Source: Symsagittifera roscoffensis (lineage: Eukaryota > Xenacoelomorpha > Acoela > Convolutidae). Taken from it: a stretch of 64,000 nt of DNA. Below the pieces are notes generated by a model. It made no database searches, was not told where the DNA came from, and saw only the letters and a list, made by a program, of their open reading frames with translations. Where the stretch lies: positions 20,443,461-20,507,460 of the forward strand of contig NC_087070.1 in the NCBI RefSeq assembly GCF_963678635.1, written 5' to 3'. This document shows positions 27,101 through 33,716 of the stretch, piece after piece. The translations under genes were made by a program, and so were the position numbers. Every line of letters starts with the position of its first letter. Position 1 is the first letter of the stretch.

Positions 27101-30100
27101 TGTAAACTTTCAAGGGGGCCCTTTCTTTTTAAACACCCGTCAAACATGATATGACTTTTGGACGACCATTGCTCATTTAAATGCTTACCTTTTTAAAGAT
27201 CAGATCTTCGATAATTCAACTTATCTTTCAACTTAGTTTTATCCTAATTTTGACACTTAGATTAGCTTAGTTAGTATCTCTTAAACTCACATCTATCCAA
27301 ATCATTCATCCTAGTTGTCTATCTAAGATCTGTTAAAAGAATTCTTCACATTCTGCAAACATGTGTAAAGTATAAACAATGAAATAACATGGATACTTTT
27401 CGAATATAATTTGTTTTCAAGGTCAAAACTGAACTATAGTTCAAATTTGGGACCACGCAATTGATAAAAATAGATTTTTAAAAAAAAATTCAATCGATTA
27501 GAATCCATAAAAATTCATAATAAAACATTATAATCTGTTATAACTTGTGCAATGTTTTTGAAATTATCTGTACTATCTGCAATTTTTTTTGCCTTACTCA
27601 AGTTTCACTTAATTTCTAAACCTACTCCGATTCACTTATTTTTGTCAAAACTTTATTCATTGCAGAATTGTCAAACTGTTAGTACCCTCTCCCATACTTA
27701 TCTCAAGAGTTTTCAAAGTAAGCTGAAACATGACGTACGTTTTTACGCGTATCTTAGAATTTTTTGATAAGAAATAGCGAACTCCTGATTCCTGAAGGGG
27801 TTTATAGGGGGGGGGGGGGGGGGGGTGGGTGGATACATGGGGTAGCTAAGTGTGGGGGTTGAGGGTTGAGGTGGTAGAAGAAAAAGTAAGAAAGGAGGGA
27901 TTAAGCGGAGGGATAATTTCAATGAGAAAACATTGAGAAAAAAAACGTGAAGAACCCAACAATTGTAGACTATAAAAGTTTTTAAAACAAAAGTAAACTT
28001 TAATAAAACAACCGCAACGTTCCAGCTTTGAAACAAACAAAAGGTGGTTTTGAAAAATCCTGGTTGGTGCTTAAAAAGAGTATAATCGTTTATGATCCAA
28101 TGTAATCATAAATCAATAACAAATCAATTATTGCAAATAAGCTTCTTTCAACCAATTTAGAGCGATTTCTAAGACGGATTAAATATCCGCTTACTCGTTA
28201 ATAGCGCGAAATATATCGCGCGTTAATTGTCCCAAATTGGCCAAAATGGCAATCTTTAAACCCCATAACTTTAGGAAAAATGATCACAGGTAAAATATCT
28301 TTTCAATTTTGAGCTCAGGACAACAAAACCTTTTGAATGATATAAAAAAAATCCGTCAAAAATGGCTAGTTAAAAACTCGAAATTTGTCTAAAGAAAAAA
28401 AAACTCACCCCGAGCAGAAATATTCCGTTATTTTTGTATCGAAAGTCGGAACAATTATAGTCTTTTGTAATTCATTACAACCAATTAGTTTGGATCGAAT
28501 TGATCTATATTGCTTAATAAATAATCGGTTTTTAATCCTGAAAATCGATTGTTCTAACGTCTTCTGCAGACAGACCATAAAAATCCGTTATAAATGTTTA
28601 TTGTCCTTTAAACCTCATTGAGGTTGTTTTTAAGCTATCTAAGTATAAACACCGAAAACTTGTAAAACTAGTTGAAAAAGTAGGAAAAAAATTTCTTTGA
28701 AGAATTAATCAGATTGTAGTGTTTAGGGTTCGAATCTACTCATTTTTACTTCAAATTGTCATGCGATAGGCAGATTTTTGAAAAAAAAAATGATAATTGC
28801 AGCGATTTTTGAAGAAAGGATGAAATGATTTTGCTAGGTGTGGTTTCTTTTCGTAGACAAATTTCAAGTTTTTAACTAGCCTCATTTGAAGGGAGTTTTA
28901 TTTATCATCTAAATTTATAGATGTCATTAGCTTAAATTTAACAAGACTGTTCGTATCAGGGCGAAGCCTTGACTGTTTAGACTGCATTTTAAGGTCCATG
29001 GATCAGTAATAACATGAAATTTAAACGTAAACAAATAATATTAAAATGTTTTTTAAAAAAATTGAGATTTTTTTGTGAAAAAATCCCCCCACTCATCATA
29101 AGTAGTACAAAATGATAGGTTTTGCTCCTATTAACAAATCGATTATGGCATATTAGCTTCCTTGAACCAATTTGGAACAATTTCTAAGACGGATTAAATT
29201 TCCGCATAGTACGCGTTAATAGCGCGAAAAATATCGCGCGTTAATTGTCCCAAATTGGCCAAAATGGCAATCTCTAAACCCCCATAACTTTACAAAAAAT
29301 TATCATAGGTAAACTAACTTTTCAAATTTAAGCTCAGGACAATAATAGCTTTCGAATGATATTAAAAAAATCCGTCGAAATTGGCTAGTTAAAAAGTCGA
29401 AATTGGTCTGAAGAAAAAAAACCCACCCCGATAACAAGTCGGGACATTTTCGTTACAAAAGTCGGGTCAAAAGGGTATTTCACGCGTAAAATTTCTGTAT
29501 AAAATTTTCATTTGAAAATGCCAATATGGCCAAATGAGAAGAGATAACGCGTGATATAATTTCTTCCATATTAAACTGTACGCGGCGAAAACATCTTGCT
29601 CAGAATTAATTTCGTTTCAATTTGAATTTACAAAACGTTGAAAGACGCGAATCAAACAAATGAGTATTCTACAAAGCGCGTCCCGCACCGAAGTTTCTCC
29701 GATTATTATCTATTATCTGGCAATTTTGTGGTCGAACCAAAAATTATTCTTTTAATAATCAATTATCTGGTGATTTTGTGGTCGCAGAGTGAAATAATCG
29801 ATTATAATACAATTGTTTTTGCACAAAATCTGATTTACAATGATGATTTTCTACATTTTTGTTGCATGTTTTTGAGCTCAAAATGTGCTTTATATTGACC
29901 CATTTAATCATTTGTTTTATAAAATTTTGCCCCAGCTCTGATTTACAATAAAGATTTACTATGATTTCATTGCATATTTTCGAGCTCAAATCCGGTTTAT
30001 TTTGACAAGATTCTTGAATTTTTACATATGTTTTTGCACAAAATCTGATTTACAATGATGATATTTTGTATTTTTGTTGCATATTTTTTGTGCCGAAAAT

Positions 30101-33100
30101 CTTGTCTATATTGATGATTTTCATGATTTGTGTCGTTTGGTTTGAATTCAACTTTTGCTTTGAGTTTTTAAATAGCATGCTTTTAAGAAGAGAAAAATCA
30201 ATTTTTCTGACAATATAATCAAATTTTTTGACAACTTAATCGATTTTATTTCATTTTTATGGCGTTAGCAATAGTTTTTGTTGCGGTTTTATGGCAAAAA
30301 CAAAAGATTTTATTGCAGTTTTATGGCAAAAACAAAAGATTTTATTGCAATTTTATGGCGAAAGCAATCAATTTTATTGCAATTTCATGGCGATTTCAGG
30401 GCAAAAAAAAATAGATTTTATTGAGATTATGTGGAGATAAAAATACATTTTAGTTGAATTACAAGGCAATATATTCTTGATGAAAATAATCTATTTTCGT
30501 ACTATTACAATAGAAAATGTTGCTTAAATTGGTTACACATAATCGATTATAATGGCAATTTTTTCGGCAACATTTTCTCAATATAATCTATTTTTATCCG
30601 AGAAACTTCGGTGCGGGGTGGGGTGAATACTTCAAAAAATTAAAAAAATATATAATAATTTTTTTTTGAAGTCTTATCAATTTTTGAGTTCTTCAAAAAA
30701 CTGTCTTCAAGCTAAGTCCATAAGGGGTAGCCAGCCAAAAATGCATATCTCAAAACGGTACAAAGAGGGAAGCCCCCTCCCCAAAACGGCCAACCCGCCC
30801 CCTTAAATCTGCTACTGAATTATGCTACAAACGTATATGCGTATTCGTTTCTACATCTTACTGAATGTATCTTTCCTGAAGGTGCCTCTAGCTACGTGGG
30901 TGGTGTCGTCCCAGATAAATCCCGAAACAAATCTCTGGTCGTCCTGTTTAATGTACACCAAGCATTCGTCAATCTCCAATCTGGTCTGAAGATTAAAAAA
31001 AACTGAAGGTTTTTGTCCGAATCATAAGCAAAAATATGTATTTCCCAATATGGTAAAATTGATGCTGAATTGAATTTTGGGCACCATGGTCATTTAAAAA
31101 AAATGGTTTGACTATGTGAACAAAAAATTTTAGACTGAGAAGTTTCAAGCATTTGCATATCGATCTGACTCAATTTATACGAATGAGTAAAATTTATTAT
31201 TGAAGCAAGAAGAACCAAACAAAAAATTGACTGGTATCCAGAACTTTTGTTTATAAAGCCATTAAGCGCTATAGGAAGCTGATAATGCAGTATTTTTTTG
31301 TCAGCTTTGATCTGTAGTTCAGTCATGAAAACAATTCTCATCTAAAGTCATCCCCATATAAACTGATATTATAAACAACCCACATCAAGAAAGGTGAAAA
31401 ACAAATTGATTATAATGCATTTTTGCGGTCTAAAACATTGTCAATATAATCGATTCCCATGTTAGGCTTAGACAACAAAATTGCACAAAAAATGGATTTA
31501 AATCCACCTTTTCTCGCAAAAGTATAATGCGTTATAATTCAATTGAAATCCTTTATAATGGATTATAAAACAAATACAAAATCACATTGAAATGGATTTT
31601 TTTCCACTTTATTTTCGTTTCGCGTCGTGCAAAGTTTTGCAAGATTTTCGGCATTTTAGAAATGAGTAGTGCGAAAGCTTTGCAAAGTGAGTGTAGGGCC
31701 TTCTCCACTTCTAAACCTAAACTCAAATTTCAAAAACGTTTCGTTGACCTCTCCCCATTAACGTTAGGCCCTTTGTTCCCTTACAACCCCCATCCCAACG
31801 TTTGTCCCATTGCCCCCATCCGGTTCGGGTTGGGTGGGTGTGGGTGGGGGGGGGGGGGTGTTAGTTTAGTTGGGATTCATTTGATTGAGGGGGGTTGGGA
31901 TTGATTCAGGTTGGGAATGGCGGGTGTAAGGGGTACAAAGGGGCAAAGGGACTAAAATTGTAGGGGACAGAAGCGGGCAATTGTTGAAAGGAACAAATCT
32001 CAGCTATTGAGTAAAATGAAAGAGATACAAAATAATCAATGTTTTAAAATAATCAAAAATAACCAATTTTAGTAATCAAAAATAACCAACGTAGAAAAGG
32101 TTTTATATGCGTTGAAATTCGCATCTCAATAAAGTGGAGAAAAATTGATTATAATTGATTTTTATTGTCAGTATCCACAAAAGAGAAAAAAAATCGATTA
32201 TATTGGATTAAAAATGAAATTTGTTGCCTCGAAAAATCGTAATGTTTTAATCCATTTTAAATTGATCATAATTGATTTTTTTAAAAACTTTTGTGGGCAC
32301 TGACAGTGAAACTCAATTATAATAGATTTTTCTTTTATGGAATACCAATGCGGGAAATTTTACACAACAATTATATTATCATAATATGTAATAATACATA
32401 AAGTCGAGGTCGGATTTTTATGTTCATAGTTCGTGGTTTTTCTTTTTTACATAATATCTACGTAGATTTTACATCAAGTTTAGATAAATTTTACATAATA
32501 TTTACCATGTGGTAGATTGTCGTTTTTCCAACCGCCGATTCCGTTTCATATGGGACTGTTCTATCGCCACCGTATCGAGTGCGGGTCTGGGGTGTGTCCG
32601 GAAGCCTGAGGTATGTCGCAGCGGTGGGCGATGCCGCCATGTCGCAGTACACGGGAACAGAGTGACCTTGCACCAGGATCTCGTATTTGTCACCTGATAA
32701 CTCAGTTCAGGTATCATAAAATCGTATTATTGCAATCCGCTGGTGTCTCCAAAAAAATTACATGTTGCGGGCTTTACCGCAAGAGGAAAAGCGCGGATAT
32801 CCAAAATTTCCAAAATTTTCATAAAACCCGAATTGGAAGTCCAAGTACCCATCCCGGTGGTTTTGAGTGAGCGCCCTAGGCTTTAATTAGTATGAAATTT
32901 GAGTGTAAGCGCAAAATTCACAGCAAAATTGATTAAAAATGAAACTATATGCCTCATATTGAGCTTAAACTCTTGAGGGAGCGATTAAGTTTTACTTGGT
33001 AGTGAAGGGTCATTCTGTTTGAGTGTCTCGCAACTCTGTGTTTCTCCAATCAGGTGCCATGTCTTGAGTGTGGGCTGCTTCTCCGATGGGTTGTTCACAC

Positions 33101-33716
33101 AGTCCCTTTTCTCCACCGAGGGGAAAGTGTAGGTCAAGGTCTCATGTGAAAACAGTTCACACTTCTCACTCACTGGCTGAAATTACGATGGTCATTTTTA
33201 ATAATCATAATAATTGTTTCCAAACGATATCTAGTTACAGAGTTATTTATATAAAATTACAAAAATAAATATGAATCTGATCGGATGGGAGAACACCATT
33301 ACGCCAGCACGGCCCTTTTCAGGTGTCTCATTAAGCGGAGAACAATTACAGAATTTTTTCTTCGATCCAATAGATCATTCTATTGGTTTGAGAAATAAAT
33401 ATGACATGGAGAAAGAGAGAGAGAGAGAGAGGGGGGGGGGGGTGTGCTCCGAATCTTATAATTTCTTTCCGAACTAACTTACGCAATAGCTGAAGCCCAC
33501 ACATCGCTCAATTTTATCCCAACACAAATTGTGACACTCTTCCAAACTCTGTTTTTTCTCTGTTTTCCAGGGTCGCCCGCCTTTGCTGGGAGTCAAGCAA
33601 GGGCACTCTGTAATTGGAGGGGATTTGGGCTCAAGAGAAACAGACCCAGCTTGGTAACTTTTAAACAGTATCAAAAAATTAAACGCAATCAGAATAAGCA
33701 GTTTTTTCCAATTCAT
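5920..33716 (-). CDS. Secreted PAN + GON domain protein, ten-exon gene model
   Basis: Spliced minus-strand CDS: 33716-33483, 33176-32996, 32693-32506, 30985-30862, 16479-16325, 12427-12255, 11625-11480, 9490-8997, 8751-8621, 6157-5920 (2,064 nt, 687 aa plus stop). Every intron is GT-AG and all exon phases agree. Domains: signal peptide 1-23; PAN/Apple domain about 37-108; GON domain about 126-305; Thr/Pro linker about 334-350; unrecognised Cys-rich region 352-687. GON domains are known from ADAMTS9, ADAMTS20 and nematode GON-1, but no metalloprotease or thrombospondin repeat is present here. PAN domains bind proteins or sugars, so an extracellular matrix or secreted adhesion role is my inference. 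Introns total about 25.7 kb and are full of transposons; intron 4 alone is 14.4 kb. Less certain points are the exon 7 donor, the exon 8 acceptor and the exon 9 donor. Confidence 0.75.
6266..6609. mobile_element. hAT-type MITE, 5' end lost, nested in a palindromic repeat
   Basis: Right end CCTAGATCCGCCCATG. Inside are the family's TATATACTAAATTTTGAGGG and ACGCGATTTTTTGG segments. AGCATCCC (6258-6265) and AGCATCCA (6610-6617) flank it, matching 7 of 8, as expected for a hAT target duplication. The left terminal repeat is missing. It lies in intron 9. Confidence 0.75.
6610..7040. repeat. Palindromic MITE-like inverted repeat
   Basis: Arms around 6650-6750 and 6885-6985 are inverted copies: CTCGTCACTTAAGTCGGAAG pairs with a CTGACTTAAAGTGACGAG-type arm, and GGGCTTCAAACCAAGCATTT pairs with AAATGCTTGCTGGTTTGAAG. 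The outer ends also pair (GCATCCATCAAAT against ATTTGATTGATGC). The MITE at 6266-6609 is inserted in its left end. It lies in intron 9. Confidence 0.75.
7501..8088. mobile_element. TIR element with CCCGGGTTGAC ends
   Basis: Starts CCCGGGTTGACAAAAAATGC and ends GGTCAACCCGGG, so the termini are inverted repeats. Inside, ATGCTTATCATACAATT-like motifs recur in both orientations. No transposase. It is 588 bp long; the target duplication is not clear. A related copy starts at 18072. Confidence 0.65.
8089..8620. other. Intron 9, unremarkable
   Basis: AT-rich intronic sequence with poly-T runs. No ORF, repeat family or hairpin recognised. Confidence 0.5.
8621..8751 (-). CDS. Exon 9: small exon with GC-motif
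   Basis: Acceptor CCTTTTCAG, phase-0 start; encodes residues 566-608 including FMRVTVVDTAVAG and HPTGCLIPTE. The GC content stands out from the AT-rich intron. The best phase-compatible donor is GG/GTCAGA (phase 2), which joins exon 10 at a good acceptor. The open frame runs on past it, so the 3' end is less certain than the 5' end. Skipping this exon and starting exon 10 at 6126 would also keep the frame. Confidence 0.6.
8997..9490 (-). CDS. Exon 8: large Cys-rich exon
   Basis: The longest exon: residues 402-565 after a codon shared with exon 7. Acceptor ATTTTGAG at 9491-9492 (phase 1) is preferred; CAG at 9480-9482 would also work in phase 0. Donor AAAAG/GTTTGT, phase 0. It contains about ten cysteines, including NPGCISL and KQGCFAIPL motifs. 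It has high GC and no transmembrane segment. No known domain recognised; part of an extracellular region by context. Confidence 0.75.
9905..10025 (-). CDS. Candidate extra exon between exons 7 and 8
   Basis: A GC-rich patch has an acceptor (AATCCAG) and a donor (CAG/GTACAA). In one frame it starts in phase 0, reads through GAKWFGDMAAVYVSTEYRP and leaves in phase 1, which joins exon 8 in frame. It does not join the preferred end of exon 7 (phase 1) unless an internal acceptor or another exon 7 donor is used. A second minus-strand frame across the same bases also looks coding (VFVDRPAEWKGVSERI), but it cannot join exon 8. It is left out of the main model. Confidence 0.4.
10130..10530. repeat. 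Repeat family with TTGTCGGCTTAGTTGCCAC motif
   Basis: Resembles parts of the two 4.5-kb duplicated segments (38100-38660, 44930-45470) and traces near 1000 and 2100-2500. Shared pieces are TTTGTCGGCTTAGTTGCCAC, GTGTCTGCTCAA, a TTTATCGAGACACA segment, and a hairpin GCGAAGCGCTGCTTCG. No coding potential. It lies in intron 7. Confidence 0.6.
10541..11258. mobile_element. Degenerate hAT-type MITE, composite
   Basis: The right end CCTAGATCAGCCCCTG stops at 11258. The module GGCGCC...AATATATACTA occurs twice, once diverged near 10620-10690 and once near 10965-11040. The left end GGGGGCGGA near 10541 is uncertain. No clear target duplication. It lies in intron 7, close to exon 7. Confidence 0.55.
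11480..11625 (-). CDS. Exon 7: start of Cys-rich C-terminal region
   Basis: Acceptor CTGCCTAG, phase-2 start completing Ala352; residues 353-400, beginning CDDAEFVLHAD and including TTCEEFGFDQLAFYRR. GC content is clearly above the flanking intron. The donor is unresolved: GTTACA after 11480 is used here, and GTATTG about 20 bases further on also keeps phase 1. The frame stays open to 11397. No known domain recognised. Confidence 0.65.
11715..11935. repeat. Intronic paralogous repeat, empty site
   Basis: Shares AACATTATGTCTAC, AAAGTTTTTCTGAAAAATTCC and the later GACAAACAAACGG segment with 13376-14100. The second copy carries a foldback arm at the point where this copy is continuous, so this one shows the empty site. 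Confidence 0.75.
11936..12254. other. Intron 6, unremarkable
   Basis: AT-rich intronic sequence leading to the donor of exon 6. Nothing further seen. Confidence 0.5.
12255..12427 (-). CDS. Exon 6: end of GON domain and Thr/Pro linker
   Basis: Acceptor TTGATTTCAG, donor GTAAGT; phase 0 in, phase 2 out. Residues 295-351. GSGHGDCGLV resembles the closing glycine/cysteine motif of GON domains. A hydrophobic stretch and then a Thr/Pro-rich run (PTSTPLPATILPTTPSP) follow, typical of an O-glycosylated spacer between extracellular modules. Confidence 0.8.
12428..13375. other. Intron 5, unremarkable part
   Basis: AT-rich intronic sequence. A 66-codon minus-strand ORF at 13051-13251 has no recognisable features and is likely chance. 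No repeat family recognised. Confidence 0.5.
13376..14100. repeat. Intronic paralogous repeat, occupied site
   Basis: The counterpart of 11715-11935. Its left part (13376-13515) and right part (14035-14100) match that copy but are separated by a 519-bp foldback arm. Confidence 0.75.
13516..14034. mobile_element. Solo foldback arm, 519 bp
   Basis: Starts ACAAGACTACTCGTATC, has the CAGGGCGAAGCCCTG hairpin and a TGTTCCGACT motif near the left end, and ends with AGTCGGAACA, the reverse complement of that motif. Comparison with 11715-11935 shows it is a discrete insertion. It contains the GCGCGAAATATATCGCGCG near-palindrome. No ORF of note. Confidence 0.8.
14101..14608. other. Intron 5 between foldback elements
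   Basis: Moderately AT-rich intron sequence containing GAGCTGTGAGCTGTGA, a short direct repeat. The 81-codon minus-strand ORF (14155-14400) is not recognisable and has no splice sites I trust. Confidence 0.45.
14609..15707. mobile_element. Full foldback element with about 540-bp inverted arms
   Basis: Left arm 14609-15149 and right arm 15178-15707 are inverted copies separated by about 28 bases. The ends are ACAAGACTACTCGTATC and GATACGAGCAGTCTTGT. Each arm has the CAGGGCGAAGCCCTG hairpin (one mutated in the right arm) and the CGCGTTAATAGCGCGAAATA region. No transposase. The transcript of this intron could fold into a long double-stranded RNA. Confidence 0.9.
15708..16324. other. Intron 5 near exon 5
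   Basis: AT-rich. Contains a GGAGCTCAGCTTCGCTCTGTG hairpin-like segment near 16079, related to the hairpin in the TTGTCGGCTTAGTTGCC family. Nothing else seen. Confidence 0.45.
16325..16479 (-). CDS. Exon 5: GON domain, C-terminal core
   Basis: Acceptor TCTGTGTAG, then a phase-1 start completing Asn243; residues 244-294. GECEGHGYGGHQISL and TGLRFAPGLHF match the conserved GON end, where a C-x(n)-G-x-x-x-I-x-L-x-TG-L/F pattern is followed by an aromatic residue and Gly. Donor GTAAGC, phase 0. The plus strand has an overlapping 103-codon ORF (16217-16528), which I treat as a shadow. Confidence 0.83.
16630..17400. repeat. Three diverged tandem copies of an approximately 190-bp repeat
   Basis: Copies near 16640-16830, 16830-16933 plus 17271-17340, and 17330-17400 share TTTTGCCATACAAA, GTGCAAACTATGGAAACAATG-type and ACTCATAGTAGCT-type segments. 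The hAT MITE at 16934-17270 interrupts the second copy. Confidence 0.55.
16934..17270. mobile_element. hAT-type MITE with 8-bp target duplication
   Basis: Left end CAGGTGCGGATTTAGG, right end CCTAGATCCGCCCCTG, length 337 bp. Flanks CTCGTGGT (16926-16933) and CTCATGGT (17271-17278) match at 7 of 8 bases. No coding capacity. It is the cleanest full-length member of the family in this window and lies in intron 4. Confidence 0.88.
18072..18760. mobile_element. Degenerate TIR element, CCCGGGTTGAC family
   Basis: The left end CCCGGGTTGACAAAAATGCT matches the element at 7501. Inverted and direct ATGCTTATCATACAA / TTGTATGATAAGCAT motifs continue to about 18755. The right terminal repeat is not found. 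Confidence 0.5.
18950..19135. repeat. Direct and inverted repeat ending in a 24-bp hairpin
   Basis: GTGAACAATCTCCCCCC occurs twice in direct orientation (about 18953 and 18982). From 19083 AAGTGAAGTTTCTCCCCC pairs with GGGGGGAGATTATTCACTT, ending near 19132. The loop is TAAATTGATTTA, itself palindromic. Confidence 0.7.
19136..20550. other. Intron 4 sequence, no gene seen
   Basis: AT-rich sequence between the hairpin repeat and the gypsy element. An 82-codon plus-strand ORF at 20003-20251 has no recognisable features. No repeats recognised. Confidence 0.45.
20560..20698 (+). repeat. Left LTR, 3' part, of the gypsy element
   Basis: Matches the right LTR across GGGCGACCATTGCTCATTTG and the AAAGATGAGAACTTCGATTG region. 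It ends directly before the primer-binding site. The 5' border is not resolved. Confidence 0.65.
20699..21686 (+). pseudogene. Gag remnant of the gypsy element
   Basis: The first open stretch (20699-20905) starts just past the primer-binding site. After frameshifts a Retrotrans_gag-like segment with LRELEAELVRDIF appears near 21215-21265, then a degenerate zinc knuckle NCGRKGQFAKHC near 21527-21562. At least three frame breaks. Retroviral-type capsid and nucleocapsid role by family; not functional here. Confidence 0.75.
22380..24830 (+). pseudogene. Pol remnant: RT, RNase H and integrase
   Basis: Pieces in family order: a DGSVKLALNSKMLN-like RT fragment near 22480-22525, the RT thumb region near 22945-23100, an RNase H tail with ADHKALIG near 23365 and RWADKLLPYIF near 23440, and integrase core pieces near 24400-24810, including an IERFIRTIEEK segment. 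Multiple stops and frameshifts separate them. The RT catalytic box was not located. Confidence 0.8.
25279..26240 (+). pseudogene. Region downstream of integrase in the gypsy element
   Basis: Pro/Ser/Lys-rich open stretches (25279-25464, 25492-25872, 26010-26240) in shifting frames. They may be the C-terminal pol tail or a third ORF. No envelope-type signal peptide or membrane segment seen. Function not assigned. Confidence 0.45.
27119..27240 (+). repeat. Right LTR, 5' part, of the gypsy element
   Basis: Follows the AAGGGGG purine tract and matches the left LTR across TTTTGGACGACCATTGCTC and AAAGATCAGATCTTCGAT. Decayed; the outer end is uncertain. Confidence 0.6.
27241..28116. other. Intron 4 with a G-run
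   Basis: AT-rich sequence, with an exceptional run of 19 G at 27807-27825 followed by G-rich GGGTGGGTGG. Minus-strand Pro-rich ORFs (27743-28040) simply translate this run. No gene seen. Confidence 0.6.
28117..28453. repeat. Foldback-family left arm, 5'-truncated
   Basis: Matches the arm from AACAAATCAATTA through ATAGCGCGAAATATATCGCG to AAAGTCGGAACA. The terminal ACAAGACT part is missing. A fragment of an inverted arm lies at about 28840-28938. Confidence 0.75.
28941..29468. repeat. Foldback-family arm, solo
   Basis: Begins ACAAGACTGTTCGTATCAGG and runs to a CGTTACAAAAGTCGGG end. Compared with the 13516 copy it has scattered substitutions, and the terminal hairpin is mutated to GGGCGAAGCCTT. 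Confidence 0.75.
29682..30617. mobile_element. 936-bp TIR element
   Basis: Left end CCCGCACCGAAGTTTCTC and right end GAGAAACTTCGGTGCGGG are perfect 18-bp inverted repeats; weaker pairing continues for about 15 more bases. Inside are many TTTACAATGATGATTTT-like and ATCGATTATAAT motifs and a 32-bp tandem repeat. No transposase ORF. Target duplication unclear. Confidence 0.75.
30283..30420. repeat. 32-bp tandem repeat, about four copies
   Basis: The unit begins GCAGTTTTATGGCAAAAAC and continues AAAAGATTTTATT. The first two copies are almost identical and the last two diverge. It lies inside the TIR element. Confidence 0.7.
30862..30985 (-). CDS. Exon 4: GON domain, middle
   Basis: Acceptor TTTTAATCTTCAG precedes ACCAGATTGG. 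It encodes residues 202-242 (TRLEIDECLVYIKQDDQRF onward), which fits the GON segment where a K-x-R-ID motif is followed by an I-x-x-x-D-x-x-F motif. Donor GTAAGA, phase 1. It has no ATG and is short, so a plain ORF scan would miss it. The next intron is 14.4 kb and contains the Ty3/gypsy relic. Confidence 0.82.
31350..32400. repeat. AT-rich region with ATTATAATCGATT-like motifs and an inverted repeat
   Basis: Scattered AATTGATTATAAT and AATCGATTATA motifs, as in the TIR element at 29682, suggest an old related copy. At 31768-31799 and 31909-31942 CCCTTTGTTCCCTTACA pairs with TGTAAGGGGTACAAAGGG around a G-run. Lies in intron 3; no gene seen. Confidence 0.4.
32506..32693 (-). CDS. Exon 3: GON domain, N-terminal part
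   Basis: Acceptor GTTATCAG, then a phase-1 continuation encoding residues 139-201. The stretch SDKYEILVQGHSVPVYCDM fits the GON signature in which a DGEY-like start leads to a VYC-x-M core, followed by a P-x-x-TYLRLP segment. Later YGGDRTVPYE and TTIYHM fit the middle of the domain. Donor GTAAAT, phase 0. Two other minus-strand frames are also open here, but only this one joins both neighbours in phase. Confidence 0.85.
32996..33176 (-). CDS. Exon 2: end of PAN domain and start of GON domain
   Basis: Acceptor TAATTTCAG precedes CCAGTGAGTG. It continues exon 1 in phase 0 and encodes residues 79-138 plus the first base of Ser139. KCELFSHET completes the PAN domain, and DCVNNP closes it. The run TQSCETLKQNDP then opens the GON domain, which typically begins with a Cys-Glu/Lys-Ile/Leu-Lys motif. 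The exon ends before the donor GTAAAA, phase 1. Confidence 0.85.
33408..33442. repeat. GA microsatellite followed by G-run
   Basis: About ten GA repeats run directly into 12 G. It sits in intron 1, about 40 bases downstream of the exon 1 donor on the minus strand. Confidence 0.85.
33483..33716 (-). CDS. Exon 1: signal peptide and first half of PAN domain
   Basis: Encodes residues 1-78. The start ATG at 33716 gives MNWKK followed by a hydrophobic core and a likely cleavage after SYQA (residue 23). An upstream in-frame start at 33815 would bury the signal peptide, so I prefer 33716. Cys38, Cys40, Cys61, Cys65, Cys72 and Cys78 with CVGFSYC give the PAN/Apple pattern (CxxxC, then CxGFSY). The exon ends at TGC followed by the strong donor GTAAGT, in phase 0. 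Confidence 0.85.

Larger units (their letters stand above)
20560..27240 (+). mobile_element. Decayed Ty3/gypsy LTR retrotransposon
   Basis: Plus-strand element inside intron 4 of the minus-strand gene. Partial LTRs share GACCATTGCTCATTT at 20609-20623 and 27160-27174. The primer-binding site TGGCGCAGTC follows the left LTR at 20700, and a purine tract AAGGGGG precedes the right LTR near 27111. Gag, reverse transcriptase/RNase H and integrase remnants occur in the usual gypsy order. Frameshifts and stops break every ORF, so it cannot move on its own. LTR outer borders are approximate. Confidence 0.85.

Noticed and set aside
27743-28040. Pro-rich minus-strand ORFs
   Set aside because: Translation of the 19-G run and its flanks.
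32491-32717. Two alternative minus-strand frames at exon 3
   Set aside because: Neither joins exons 2 and 4 in phase, whereas the chosen frame does and matches the GON pattern.
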